A DNA stretch of 64,000 nucleotides. Origin: JAIOQJ01 sp963718635 (GTDB lineage Bacteria > Planctomycetota > Planctomycetia > Gemmatales > Gemmataceae). The stretch lies in NCBI GenBank assembly GCA_963718635.1, contig OY970367.1:3906001-3970000 (forward strand), written 5' to 3'. The notes beneath the pieces were generated by a model that did no database searches, had not been told where the DNA came from, and saw only the letters and a list, made by a program, of their open reading frames with translations. This document shows, piece by piece, positions 30,063-40,687 of this stretch. The stretch's first letter is position 1. Every line of letters begins with the position of its first letter. The position numbers and the translations under genes are program-made.

Positions 30063-30163
30063 TCGTCAAAATGCAGCCGAAAACAGGCGTGTTTCGGAAG
30101 ATGATCTTTGCAGGAACACGCCATTTAGGGTCCGCGTGAAGAAATTTAATCGAAGGAATCAAT

Positions 30164-31883
30164 ATGCGCCAATTTTCAATTTTCACTCTGCTTCTCGTGC
30201 CAATGGCAGTCCATGCCGATGCCGATCTGATCATCCATAACGGTAAAGTAATTACCGTCGATGCCGCCTTTTCGATTTCCGAAGCGGTGGCTATCAAAGA
30301 CGGGAAAATCCTGGCGACGGGCAACGACGGGGAGATTCTCAAGCATCAAGGCGAGAAGACTCGCCTGATTGACGCGGATGGCAAAGTGGTGATGCCAGGG
30401 CTCATGGATAGCCATACGCACCCGCTCGGTGCAGCGCTCTCGGAATGGAAAGAGCCCTTGCCCGACCTTCATTCGCTGAAGAGTGTTTTCGACTACATCA
30501 CGCAGAAGACGAAAACGACACCCGAAGGGGAATGGATCGTTGTCCGCTACGCGTTTCCGACCAGACTCGACGAAGGTCGCTTTCCGACAATTGCCGAACT
30601 CGATCAGATCGCTCCCAAACATCCCGTTCTCTATCACGCAGGGCCGGCCGGCATCTGCAACAGCATGGCCCTGAAGGTCTCTGGAGTAACCAAGGACACT
30701 CCCAGTCCCGTCGGCGGCATTCTGGTCAAGGATGCCGTAACCGGCGAGCCAACGGGAATGCTACGTGCTGCCTATGGCGTGCTCAAAGGGGTGCCGACGG
30801 ATGCCGGGGCAAAAACCGCCGACAAGTTATCTGCCCTCAAGAAGCTATTCCACCTTTACAACGAGCAAGGGCTTACGAGCGTCGCCGATCGCGATTGCCC
30901 GCGCGAAACACTCGATCTCTACCGGCTGCTGAAGAAAGATGATGACCTGACGGTGCGACTGAACATCGCCCGCAGTTTCAGTTCGGGCGGCACGCGTGAG
31001 CAGATCATCAAACAGATGGATGCCCTGCCCGGCGAGGACAAACTCGGCGGACCGACGGGCGTCGGCGATGACTTTATCCGCATCGGGCCAATCAAACTTT
31101 ATCTCGATGGCGGCATGTTGAACGGCACCGCCTACATGCGCCAGCCTTGGCCCATGGGCGCGTACCTACCAAGTTGCCGAAGAGGGCTACCGCGGCTTGC
31201 TGTTCATTCCACCGGAACAGTTAACGATGATTCTGGAGGAAGCCATCAAACGCAAATGGCAGATGACCGCCCACACCGCCGGCGAAGGCGCTATGGATGT
31301 CCTGCTTGATGCTTATGAGCTAGTGAACCGTGCCACGCCCATCCGCGATATGCGCTTTTGCATCACCCATGCCAATTTCCCATCCAGGCGTAATATGGAG
31401 CGCTGCAAAGAACTTGGCGTCTGTGCCGACGTCCAGCCGGCTTGGTTCTACAAGGATGGAACGATCTTGCTCAAAGAACTCGGCACCGCACGGCTGCGCT
31501 GGTTCCAGCCTTATAGGACATGGATGGAGTATACGACCATCGGCGGCGGCAGCGATCATATGCTCGGTCACGATTCCATGCGCGCCACCAACCCCTATAA
31601 CCCCTGGCTCGGCATGGCCGTCACGCTTACTCGCATCACCGAACGCGGCACCGAACTCTACCCCGACGAAAAGTTGACGCGCGAACAAGCGATTCGGCTT
31701 TACACCATCAACAATGCGTACCTCCATCACGAAGAAAAACTAAAGGGGAGCATCGAAGCGGGAAAGTACGCCGACATCATCATTATCGACCGCGACATTC
31801 TTACCTGTCCGGCGCCCGAAGTGGCTCTGACGAAAGCGCTGAAAACGATCGTTGGCGGTAAAGTGGTCTACGAGAGAAAGTAG
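30164..31883 (+). CDS. Secreted amidohydrolase, YtcJ-like (one frame break)
   Basis: About 573 residues of the amidohydrolase-3 family (YtcJ-like metal-dependent hydrolases acting on amide bonds). The N-terminus is a signal peptide (FTLLLVPMAVHADA). The domain begins ADLIIHNGKVITVD, with VVMPGLMDSHTHPLG carrying the metal-binding HxH. After the frame break near 31165 come the further histidines of the family in MTAHTAGEGAMD and CITHANFP, and the GGGSDHMLG aspartate segment. It ends with a typical beta-sandwich return (SIEAGKYADIIIID). The substrate is unknown. An inverted repeat separates it from the convergent neighbour. Confidence 0.87.
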
Positions 31884-31889
31884 AGTGTT

Positions 31890-31913
31890 CGCTCCGGCAC
31901 GGGAGCCGGAGCG
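31890..31913. terminator. Hairpin between convergent genes
   Basis: Stem CGCTCCGGC/GCCGGAGCG with loop ACGGGA, 7 bases after the amidohydrolase stop and 12 bases from the stop of the facing gene. It probably ends transcription from both sides. The core GCTCCGGC...GCCGGAGC recurs at 41890-41915. Confidence 0.6.
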
Positions 31914-31924
31914 ATGTTTAATCC

Positions 31925-34087
31925 TCACTTCTTACTTACGGGCTCAATATCGGCAAACGATGCTTCGCTATGCGTGATGGTGGCGCCGTTTTCTCGATAC
32001 GTCACCGCTGCGTACCCTTTGAAAATTTTCAGCGCTTGCAGCACTTTGCCGGCGATGCGCTGAGCTTTTTCGCCATCGTCAAAGTTGGTCTGCATTTCGA
32101 CAGCCATTGTCACCCAGGGCGCCGCCACATCGACCATGCCCGCCCAATCGAGATAAAACATCGAATCGAGTGGCCGCTTCGTGTCCGCAAGCAGCAGCGA
32201 ATTGATCTTCAGTGGCGTACTATCCAAGAGACGTTCAGCATGCCCCCGGGAGAGAGCAACGACAGCCACTTTGCGCGACATGCCGCCCGTTGGCAGGAAC
32301 TGGCCATCAAGGCCCCATTCCTCGGGGATGGGATAGCGGGCAAATGAATTGCCGCTATGCTGCTCCAATTGCGGCTTCGAAATATCGAAATGCTGTTCTT
32401 CCGGGAATTCCTCGCGTAATTTGGCAACGGTCTTATTGGCGACCGCCCGGAAGCCCTCCAACGCCTGCCCGAGCTTTACTGAATCGCTTACTCCCAGGAT
32501 GAGGCCCGTTTCAAACATCGGCAACGCCTTATCGGTAGGCGGCATGGCCTTGTGCCATTGCTTGCTGCTCCATTTTGCGTCGATCACGAATGCTTCTTGG
32601 CCATCCGCCAAAGCGGGCAGCCAGAGTTTCTCAATCACGTCGCTGAACTCTTTTACCAAAGGCTCGTAATTCTTTTCGTATTTATCGATTGCTTCTTCGC
32701 CATTGGGCGCCTTGGCGGCAATGATAGCTTTGCCGTGCTTTGTAAACCGGGTCAGCCATTTCAGCATTTCCTTGTAGCCTTCTACGGTGGTGTGCGATCG
32801 CCAAACCGCCGCCATCAATGGCTTGCCGCCGAGGTGATCCAAAAGCGTAAGAGGCCTTTGCTCTGCCGTGCTTGGTTCGGTGTAGTCGTAGTTGTACGAC
32901 TCCCAACCGGTCACCGTGCGAAGACTGAAATCGAGTTCAGCGCCCGGCTTCTTTAAGCCGTTCCCAAGTGTTTTAACGAGTTCATCAATATCTTTATCGA
33001 GCGCCGCCCGTTCATCTTTCAGCAGTTCGATCTTGTCTAATCCTTGCTTCGCCACGACGCCAAGATTTTTGATGTCGTCCGAGGTGGCCGAGACCGCCTG
33101 CTTCAGGCTAGCGCTCGTATAGCTGATGGCGGTGATGGGTCGATCGCCGAATTTAGCCAAGGGTTTGAACTCAGGCCGGCTTGACAGTTTGGGTCCATCG
33201 CCGCCAAATTTTTTCAATAGATTTTCCGATTCGCCAATCGCGACCAAAAGGTATCCCTCGCGAATGCCCACGGCAAAACTGATCTTCGTTTTTTTCATTT
33301 GCGCCCAAAGGGGGCCGAATTCGCCCGGCTTATCTTCAAAGTCGGCAAGAGGGGGTTTGGCTTGAGGAATAAGCGACCCGTCGATTTGCAACACAAGAAA
33401 ATCGTCGCCGCCAACCTTGACACGCTTCGATCGCCCCTTGAGCGGGGTGTTCTTCAAGGCATCGGCAAGGAGCGGATCAAGACGTTTCAGTTGAGCAGCC
33501 ACCTTTCCCGGCTCGCTCACTTTGAAGCCAAAGACAAGATCAGGAATGCGCAATCGATCGGGCTTCGCGGATAGGGTGATCAAGATGCTGCGCACCATTG
33601 CACGCTCGGAATCTTGCGGATTGGCGCCCGCAAATGCCTTAAGGAGCGCGCCATAATAGGCGGAGCCGTAAACTTGTTGCATCAGGGCAAGGCGATCGCC
33701 CCAGTCGGCGCCCGCGTAGAAAAATATCTCGTTCGAAAAAGCATCGGTTATCAACGAGGGCAGGTCCTTGTTCAGCGGGTCATTGAGAACTTTCTTGAAC
33801 TCGTCCCAACCGTCCTTGCCCGCATCGTACTCTTCGCGCCCCTTTTTCCACAATTCCTGAAAGGCCGATTCGTTCCATATCAATTGCCAGACGCGAGTCT
33901 TGCTGATCAGCGACACGGTTTCGCCAAGCCTTAGAGTCGCGGCATAGGCCTCCGCATCAGCGGGGACTTTGTTAAGCGATGTCCCAGGCGCAACTGACTC
34001 CGCAGCGCGGCTGCTGCAAGCAATCGCAAGCGTTAAAAAGCAAACGACGACCATTGCCGGCCATTGTTTGCGATCGAAAAAATACAT
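31925..34087 (-). CDS. Large secreted protein of unknown function
   Basis: About 720 residues. The N-terminus is a signal peptide ending SSRAAES, and the start at 34087 (MYFFDRKQW) is chosen for it; the open frame upstream encodes unlikely sequence. The mature protein is soluble and mixed alpha/beta, with a recurring theme of statements about pairs of segments such as FGDRPITAISYTSASLK and YFLDWAGMVDVAAPW (written here DWAGMVDVAAPWVTMAVE). I do not recognise a domain with certainty; the overall form is like the DUF3352-type exported proteins. Divergent from a small basic protein. Confidence 0.6.
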   Translation of the reverse strand: MYFFDRKQWPAMVVVCFLTLAIACSSRAAESVAPGTSLNKVPADAEAYAATLRLGETVSLISKTRVWQLIWNESAFQELWKKGREEYDAGKDGWDEFKKVLNDPLNKDLPSLITDAFSNEIFFYAGADWGDRLALMQQVYGSAYYGALLKAFAGANPQDSERAMVRSILITLSAKPDRLRIPDLVFGFKVSEPGKVAAQLKRLDPLLADALKNTPLKGRSKRVKVGGDDFLVLQIDGSLIPQAKPPLADFEDKPGEFGPLWAQMKKTKISFAVGIREGYLLVAIGESENLLKKFGGDGPKLSSRPEFKPLAKFGDRPITAISYTSASLKQAVSATSDDIKNLGVVAKQGLDKIELLKDERAALDKDIDELVKTLGNGLKKPGAELDFSLRTVTGWESYNYDYTEPSTAEQRPLTLLDHLGGKPLMAAVWRSHTTVEGYKEMLKWLTRFTKHGKAIIAAKAPNGEEAIDKYEKNYEPLVKEFSDVIEKLWLPALADGQEAFVIDAKWSSKQWHKAMPPTDKALPMFETGLILGVSDSVKLGQALEGFRAVANKTVAKLREEFPEEQHFDISKPQLEQHSGNSFARYPIPEEWGLDGQFLPTGGMSRKVAVVALSRGHAERLLDSTPLKINSLLLADTKRPLDSMFYLDWAGMVDVAAPWVTMAVEMQTNFDDGEKAQRIAGKVLQALKIFKGYAAVTYRENGATITHSEASFADIEPVSKK

Positions 34088-34240
34088 GGGTGAACCTCGA
34101 AACAGGAAGAGGAATCCGGACGCCGAGCCGATGTCGGCCATTGTATGGTCGTGAAGAATAAACGCGAAAAAAAAACGTGCTGCGGCCAAGTCGCTAAAAA
34201 TCATAGACTGAATCTTCCTTATTCATCAAGCGAGCATTAA

Positions 34241-34546
34241 ATGGCCAAGAAAGCGATCAAGCCTGCAACTGCCAAGCGCAAGACGGTGAAGTCCGCCAAG
34301 CCGAAAGCCAAGGGCAAACCGCTCATGGCCAAAATGTCTTACACCGCCGAGATGGAGGCAATGGCGATCATCAACATTATGCCCGGCTATACGGCCGATG
34401 ATGTCCTTGAAGCGATTCGCTCCAAGAAGGCGGATTTTTTTCACGAGATCGGTGAAATTGAAGTCGACGGAGTGGTGATGGCGACGCTGAAAAAGCCGCA
34501 CTTGTTAAACGATGAATACGACGATTTTGAAATAGAGCCGCTTTGA
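34241..34546 (+). CDS. Small protein with basic N-terminal tail
   Basis: A 101-residue protein. Residues 1-28 are a lysine/alanine-rich tail (AKKAIKPATAKRKTVKSAKP) like those of nucleic-acid-binding proteins such as histone H1-like proteins. The rest is a small acidic domain with GYTADDVLEAI and FHEIGEIEVDG. No known family is apparent. It is divergent from the large secreted protein and convergent with the glycosyltransferase. DNA or RNA binding is only a guess from the tail. Confidence 0.6.
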   Translation: MAKKAIKPATAKRKTVKSAKPKAKGKPLMAKMSYTAEMEAMAIINIMPGYTADDVLEAIRSKKADFFHEIGEIEVDGVVMATLKKPHLLNDEYDDFEIEPL

Positions 34547-34571
34547 ACCTGAGAGCGAACCGCTGCAAGGG

Positions 34572-35741
34572 TCAGGCTGCCAACGCCTTCTTTTTTTGCA
34601 GGACTGACTCATAGACGTTTCGCGTTAGCCGTGCACAACGATCCCAGGTGTATTTTGAAGCGTGTGCTGCCGCCCCCTGCTTTGAAAGGTTCCACCAGTC
34701 TCGATCGGTGAGCATCTGCTGCATGCCGTCGCGCCAGGCCGCCAGATCGTTTGAAGGCAGAAGGCTCATGTCGGCAGGTAGAATTTCACGCAGCGAGCCG
34801 ATGTCGGATGCAATGACCGCGCCGCCGCAGGCCATCATCTCCAACGGCGGAAAGCCGAATCCTTCATAGTGGCTGGGAAACACCAGGGCGCGTGCGCCGT
34901 TATAAAGGGCAGGCAACTGATCGTCCGCTACGTAATCGCAGTGGACGACACCGCGATGCCGGGCGGTGGAGAAATAATAATCTCGCGTCTGCTGATTTTG
35001 CCACCCCCATTTCCCTGCCAGGACCAAAGCGTGGCGCTCGCGTAAAACAGACGGCAGATCGCAATAGGCCTGCATCAACATCAGCAAGTTTTTACGTGGC
35101 TCGATCGTGCCCACGTGCAATAAGTAGTCCGTCTTCAGGCCGAGCGTTTGCAGCACCGGCGCTATCTCTTCGCTTGGCATAGAGCGAAACTGTTCTCGCA
35201 CGCCCAAATGCACCGTCGAAACACGCTCGGATGGCACACCCAGATTCGCGATGATTTCACGCCGGATCGCATGACAATCCGCGATGAGGTGGCTTGCCCG
35301 TTTCAAGCCATCGAAAAAATGTCGTTCGTAATGCTTTACCCGCTTCGCCGGATGCCATTCCGGATGCTGAAGCACCGATAAGTCGTGGATTGTGATCACC
35401 GTGGGTAGATTGCACGGCCAAGGAATTGAATTGGGCTCGTGATAGATATCGCAACCAAGCCGATCGGCGATCGACTGAAACCCGAAACGCAAGAGGCCGG
35501 CGCCAGCAACCTCTATCCGTTCCTTGATCGCCTTCAGTAGGTGAGATTGGTTGTGTGCTGTTTGGCGTGGGCCACTGGGCTTTGCAAAGCGCTTGAAGAC
35601 TTTACGTGCGAATTGACCAGGAAAAAGCGTCACATCCTTTGCCGAACCTGTCCGAACGAGATGTCGCTGAAGATTTTCAATGTACTGGCCAATGCCTGTC
35701 ATCGGCTTTAGAGCAACAACACCATTCAGAAGGATGCGCAT
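34572..35741 (-). CDS. Glycosyltransferase, GT4 (group 1) family
   Basis: A 389-residue GT-B-fold glycosyltransferase that would move a sugar from a nucleotide-sugar donor. The acceptor-side motif PMTGIGQYIENL is near the start and DIYHEPNSIPW and VITIHDLSVLQHPEW follow. In the C-terminal donor domain are LLHVGTIEPRKNL (residues ~206-218), PALYNGARALVFPSHYEGFG and the E-x7-E-like PPLEMMACGGAVIASD. No membrane segment is seen. The substrate is unknown. No other polysaccharide genes adjoin it. Confidence 0.88.
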   Translation of the reverse strand: MRILLNGVVALKPMTGIGQYIENLQRHLVRTGSAKDVTLFPGQFARKVFKRFAKPSGPRQTAHNQSHLLKAIKERIEVAGAGLLRFGFQSIADRLGCDIYHEPNSIPWPCNLPTVITIHDLSVLQHPEWHPAKRVKHYERHFFDGLKRASHLIADCHAIRREIIANLGVPSERVSTVHLGVREQFRSMPSEEIAPVLQTLGLKTDYLLHVGTIEPRKNLLMLMQAYCDLPSVLRERHALVLAGKWGWQNQQTRDYYFSTARHRGVVHCDYVADDQLPALYNGARALVFPSHYEGFGFPPLEMMACGGAVIASDIGSLREILPADMSLLPSNDLAAWRDGMQQMLTDRDWWNLSKQGAAAHASKYTWDRCARLTRNVYESVLQKKKALAA

Positions 35742-35874
35742 CCCCGCTCCGCGATGGAAACAAACCGCCGGTCATTATCACGCTAAGGCAGCCATCGGGA
35801 TACCCGTTTAAGAAAAAGGCGTCAAGGTTTGTTGCGCCAATGGAATGTGGGGGCTACGCCAACTCTTTCTGGCA

Positions 35875-35952
35875 TTTCTGGCAAGCGGCGCGGCGTAAGC
35901 CCGCCGTCGGTTGGGAACCACGGCGGGCTTACGCCGCGCCGCTCGCCAGAAA
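35875..35952. repeat. 33-bp near-perfect inverted repeat
   Basis: Arms 35875-35907 and 35920-35952 differ at one base over 33, with a 12-base loop. The stem runs from TTTCTGGC through GCGGCGCGGCGTAAGC to CCGCCGT. A half-copy of the start (TTTCTGGCA) stands just before the left arm. It would form one of the most stable hairpins in the window. Confidence 0.75.
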
Positions 35953-36095
35953 TCCGTTGGTACACCCGCGCCAACGGTGGAAGCGAGCTACACACTTCAA
36001 AAACGATTTCTTCGGAACAGCGCGCCTAAGCTAGTACATGGGATTTCGCGCGAGCGCGATGCGAAATGCGGATTGTGGAATGAAGAGCGATCTCG

Positions 36096-36139
36096 TTAGG
36101 CGGCTCTGCCGCGTAACGGGTCGTCGAGGCTCTGCCTCG
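36096..36139. repeat. GGCTCTGCC-type hairpin repeat, second copy
   Basis: TTAGGCGGC/GCCGCGTAA around TCT (36096-36116) is followed by ACGGGTCGTCGAGGCTCTGC at 36116-36135, shared with 18544-18563, which forms a second small hairpin CGAGGC/GCCTCG around TCT (36125-36139). Confidence 0.6.
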
Positions 36140-36165
36140 TGCGGATAGGGCGTGCCGGAACGCTT

Positions 36166-36193
36166 CCAAATGGGCAGGCCGGGAGGCCTGCCC
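36166..36193. repeat. AGGCCGGGAGGCCT-type hairpin repeat
   Basis: Stem GGGCAGGCC/GGCCTGCCC with loop GGGA (36172-36193). The 24 bases starting at 36166 match 57001-57024 with one difference, and the core recurs inverted at 55326-55338. A dispersed hairpin family of unknown origin. Confidence 0.6.
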
Positions 36194-36286
36194 CCACGAG
36201 GAGGAAAAGGCTATCGGTTAATATTCAGGAAATATTTCCTGAAGGGACTTTGCGTCAAATAAGTTCCGTTGTTTCCGGTAAGAGGC

Positions 36287-38310
36287 TCACACATCATCGA
36301 TGAAACGCGCTGCTTGGATTTGATGGCGTACTTCGTCGATGGGTGTAGTCGAAACGATCGCCTTGCCAAAAGTGATGGTGATTACCCCATTGGCGACTGC
36401 GGAATAAACGGGAACAATATCGATGCACACCTCGGCAACCAACTTGCGCAGAAACTCTTCGCTGTCCGCCGCTGCTGTGACGACGGCAATCGAATGGCCT
36501 TTTCTCAACAACCGGACGGCCGAACCGAGTTTTGATAGGTTGCCCGAGAATACGCGAGTATAGCGATCGGTCGCTAGAAGCATTGCATGATGAATAGCCG
36601 ACGCGACGGCGGCAGTCACCAGTACAGTCGGCCCGGAGGCGGGCAGACGATCAATGCCATTGACGATGGCTCGTGGCCCGCGGAGGCTTTGCAAGAGCCA
36701 GCCCGAGCGTTGAAATAGGTCGGGCAGCCGACGCCAAAGGAGCAGGAGCGTCGCCAACGTCATCAGACCGGCCCCTAGAAAAAGAAATCTTGGAAGATGC
36801 TGGCGATCGTAGGCGGGCTGCAAGGATTCGTCTTCGCCCCGGATGCGGTAGTGTTCGACGCCGCGTAGTTGCGAATGGCTGACGATGACCGCATCGCCTG
36901 GTTCAATGCCGCGATGGAGATGGACGACCGTGGCGCCGTTCTTGGCTCGCGCTTCACCGAACAGTTGATCCATCACGTTTGGAGGCGCTGCATTCGGATC
37001 GCTCGGACGGCCGCCTGTGATTGTCTCAAACTCGTCGTCCACCTCGAAATAAACCGGACGGCCATGTTCGATCTGCAACTTGGAAAGCGTGCCTCGCGCG
37101 TAGTTATCTTCGACGTCCACCTTGGCGATGAAATCGACTCGCTTTGCGAGGAAGACCAGGAAGAAGAATAGCGCAGAAGCGGCGATGGCGCCGGTGACGT
37201 TGATGAAATTGCTGGTGGCGATCATGTCCCCCTTGCCGGTTTTGGGGGCGCGATATTGCAACAGGGTGAACAATGGCACGAGGTAAAATCCGGTGCTGAA
37301 GCCGATGAGGATGATCGATGCAACAAGGCCAGGAATGAAGTCGAGAGAAAAAGCGGCGCATATGCAGCCGACAATCATGCCGACGGCGCCGATAGGTATA
37401 AGCCCTAGTTCGACTTTGCGCCCGGAAAGCCAGCCTGCCAGCGGGCTGCCGAGGCCAATGCCAAGCGCCACTGTCCCGACGATCGCACTGGTGCGAAGTT
37501 CGTCCCATCGCGGATTGCGGCTCTCACCGAGCATATAGACCGTGGCGCGCATGAACGCCACCACGAAGGTGAAAAAGGCGATGCCAATGACCGCGAAAAT
37601 CAACGCCTTCGTACTGAAGAGCGTGCGTATACTGCGGATCAACGGTTGATAAAGATAAGGCGGGAACTTCAACGTGGGATTGGCGGCGGGCATCCGATGG
37701 ATGAGCAGACTGGCCACGGCGCCGACGCTCGCCAGCACGAGCAGAATGACGCCGATGACATACTCTTCACGCAGGAAGAGGAACGAGAGAACTCCGCCCG
37801 ACACCGTGCCTAAGATAACGGCCAGGAACGAAAGCGATTCGAGCAGGCCGTTGCCTTTGGACAGCAGATGGGGAGGGAGAATCTCTGGCATCACGCCATA
37901 CTTGGCCGGGACAAAAAACGCCGAATGCGTCCCCATCAGAAACACGGTGGAAAGGACGATCCAGGCGCCCAGCGCGGGTCGCCGTGAGTGCCCAGCCAGA
38001 AGCCGAGAAGCGCAAGTGCTGTGATGGCGATCTCGGCAAACTTCCAGAAAACCAAAGAAGCGCGCTTGCTGTATCGGTCGGCGAGATATCCAGAGAGCGT
38101 ACAGAAGATCGCCCAAGGCGCGTAGAAGAGAATCGGCATTAACGATATCGCCGACGCCTCCGTTAGGGTCTGCGTATTGATCGCAAAGAACATGGCCGAC
38201 GCATGAATGGCCTGATCGTTGAATGCAGCCAGAAACTGCGCGATCAGCAGCCCGATGTAAGTGCGATTGGCGAGTGAGTTCGCGAGGGGCGCGGTCGGTT
38301 CGGTCGGCAT
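36287..38310 (-). CDS. MFS transporter, LplT-like, fused to a degenerate acyltransferase-like domain (one frame break)
   Basis: About 674 residues. The N-terminal half is a major facilitator protein similar to the lysophospholipid flippase LplT: LIAQFLAAFNDQAIHASAM at the start and GTHSAFFVPAKYGVMPEIL in the first half, with about 12 helices. A hydrophilic insertion with an EVDDEFETITGG segment lies near residues 390-480. The C-terminal 140 residues resemble a PlsC-type acyltransferase (GPRAIVNGIDRLPASGPT, ending ITFGKAIV), but the HX4D catalytic motif is missing. The start at 38310 opens the LplT-like sequence; the frame breaks near 37978. Probably acts in lysophospholipid handling at the inner membrane, inferred from the family. 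Confidence 0.8.
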
Positions 38311-38453
38311 GAATCGACTCGGTCGAGTGAGAGAGGGCGAACCGAATGCCACGCAAGGGCGTCAAGCGTATAGGATTAGCAATTCGGCATGGTAAGGGAA
38401 TGGCCTGCGTAGGTGCGCGAACCGTTTCTGGAAAACTGGAATCTCGCCGTTCC

Positions 38454-38581
38454 TACCCTCCCTCCGGCTTTGCGGGGGGAGGGCAGGGTGGGGGGAACCG
38501 CTGCGCGTGCCAAGACGGTTGTTTACGGGCAAGGCGCACTGCCCCCACCCTGCCCTCCCCTGCAAAGCCAGGGGGAGGGTA
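38454..38581. repeat. 40-bp inverted repeat, CCCTCCCCC family
   Basis: Arms at about 38454-38494 and 38542-38581 are inverted copies over some 40 bases with a few mismatches. They share GGCTTTGC flanked by CCCTCC and GGGAGGGCAGGG. It lies in the gap 38311-38710 between the LplT-like gene and the HEAT protein, which otherwise shows no gene. Confidence 0.7.
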
Positions 38582-38710
38582 AAACCGGTTCCGCGCTCGC
38601 TTTTATCGATTCGCCGGAATTCGTTAGCGCAGCCGCTTTGCGTTCAGTAATACAAAAGCCGAAAGCCGGCGCTTGCGCCGGCTCTCGTACCGGGGGGGAG
38701 TCGGCAGGTT

Positions 38711-40326
38711 TCACTTGGTTTGCAATTTGTCTAAGGCGAGAGTCGCTTCTTGCGCGATCCACTCATCTCGGTCTTTCTGCATATATTTCAGGTGCTCAAT
38801 TGCATAAGGAACGTCCATTTTCATCGAAGCCATCTGGCGGATGGCGTTCACGCGGACTGCGCGATCGCTGTCCACTCGCGCCGCTTTCACCATCGCGGCG
38901 ACGATCTTTGGCGATTTCTGCCATTCGTGCGTGGCCAGACCCCGAATCGCTTCGTGGCGATCGTTGGGGGTCGTCCCGAGCAGCGCGGCATCAATCAAGC
39001 TGCTGATTACTTCTTCGCCGCTCATCGATCGATTGGCGAGGATAAGCGTCTCCGGCTTCTGCGGCGGCAACTCGGGCATCACGGCCGTCGGCAAGTCTTG
39101 GGGCGCAGAGTCGGCTGCACCGCTGCTGCAACAGGCGCCGAAGCTTCCGGCATGACGATCACCTGGACGGGCAACGGCTTCGGAGTAGCAAGCATGGGCG
39201 TCTCGACTACGACCGACGACTTAGGTGTTTCAAGAGCGGGCTGCTCCTTGACCGAAGCTGCCAGCATTTGAGGGCTCGCGAGGGGCTCATCGGTGTTCAA
39301 CTTCGTCTGGGGAAATTCGCACGGCGCCGGCAGGAGCATCGGCTCAGTCGGACTGGCTGGCGGACTGACGATCCGCGAAGCCGGCTTGAAGATCGGTTGA
39401 GCCGGTGATGTAGGCGTGCCCGAGCCTTCTGCGCCAAACTTCAGGATGTGGTAAAGACTGCGCTGACCTTTAGGCAACGAGGTCAATTGGGCCGGCGTTG
39501 CCGAAGCCGAAGCCTCATGGCGCACCTGGTATTGAGCAACCGTCTTCGCGCCCGTTCAATGAGTTCCTTGTCGGCTTTGGTCGTGTTCGGGCGAATCTCT
39601 TCGGGTTTGCGTTCGGTTGGGGGCCGTTCCTTGAATTCCTCTTTCTTTTCCTCGACCTCCTGCGGAGGCTCTCGATAACACGAGACGCATTTGTTCAACG
39701 CGATAAAAGCGATGTCGCGAACGCGCTCCGATCGTTCGGCCGGATTGCCGTCGCGCTCGGATCCGGAGACGCAGATTTCAAGCGCCTCCATCACTCGCCG
39801 GGTGCAGCAGCAGCCGTTGGCGAAGGCAATAGCCGCTTCGAGCCGGACGCATTCGACGCGATCGCCGCGTAGGGCAGCGATCAAGCCGGCTTCCGCTTCC
39901 GGATAATAGCGGCAATCGAGCGTGCCGAGATATCGAACGGCCTCTCGGCGCAGCCTTGGCTTCCAACGCGTCTTTCTTGGCCATATCGGCGGCGCCGGCC
40001 ACGCCCGGTTGAGCGAGATCCTTCGCACTGGGCATTTGCGGGCAGAAGCTGGGAATCACCCCGCCGGTTAAGCCCGAAACAGGCGCTGTCATCCCATTGA
40101 GCAGTTGGCCGGCAGGGGTCCGGCAGAGTTTGCGACGGCAGTCGTCGATGGCCTCGCAACACCGCTTGAAAAATCCAGGCGCCGCAGCGGCGGCGGCAGG
40201 CGCTGCGGCGGCAGCCGGCGCCGCAGCCGGAGGCGATGCGGCCGGGCCGGGCACTTGAGCATTGACGCATGTTCCGGCCAGAAGCAGCGCCAGCAAGCCT
40301 GCGCCTAGCCAATGGTTCTTCTTCAT
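38711..40326 (-). CDS. Secreted HEAT-repeat-like protein (three frame breaks)
   Basis: About 538 residues. A signal peptide (LLALLLAGTCVNAQ) is followed by an alanine/proline-rich linker and a cysteine pair (RCCEAIDDC). The remainder contains helical HEAT-type repeats: REAVRYLGTLDCRYYPEAEA, LEAAIAFANGCCCTRRVME, VRDIAFIALNKC and, at the end, RHEAIRGLATHEWQKSPKIV and RVNAIRQMASM. The middle 150 residues are proline-rich and probably disordered. The start at 40326 is set by the signal peptide. The frame breaks near 39965, 39525 and 39100; the repeat pattern carries on through them. The role is unknown, probably protein-binding in the envelope. Confidence 0.72.
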
Positions 40327-40687
40327 GGGACGGTTCCCCTTCCGTATTCCGTTTTGCCAGGTTGCCCCAGCGCTCATCGAGACATCGTTTATTCCGAACG
40401 CTGATATTCCATTCGGCAACGGCGGTTGCCGATCTTGAGAGAAGCAACGATTTTATCGAGAATGCAGACGTTATGGATTCTGCCCTCTTGTCCGTCCCTG
40501 CCGACTTCGCCGTCGCCCCGCCAAGCCGCCGCAGTCAGTATCTTTGTTTTCTTACGTGGAATCATTTCATCGCCCAAAATCCGCACAATCGGTGAAGTCA
40601 ACCATCAGAGGCAGACGATAGATGACGCGTAGTTGAAAATCAGGTGTTTTCAGAAAGTCCCAGCGGCTCGGACGATGAGGTGCTTAG
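40327..40687. other. Divergent intergenic region
   Basis: Between the HEAT protein and the Cys-rich barrel gene. It should contain both promoters but no clear boxes were found. A perfect hairpin TCGGCAAC/GTTGCCGA with loop GGCG lies at 40413-40432. No gene is seen. Confidence 0.45.

Larger units (their letters stand above)
35742..36286. other. Gene-free stretch rich in repeats
   Basis: Between the GT4 gene and the LplT-like gene. No gene is convincing. It contains the 33-base inverted repeat at 35875-35952, the GGCTCTGCC hairpins at 36096-36139 and a hairpin at 36172-36193, each listed separately. Confidence 0.6.
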
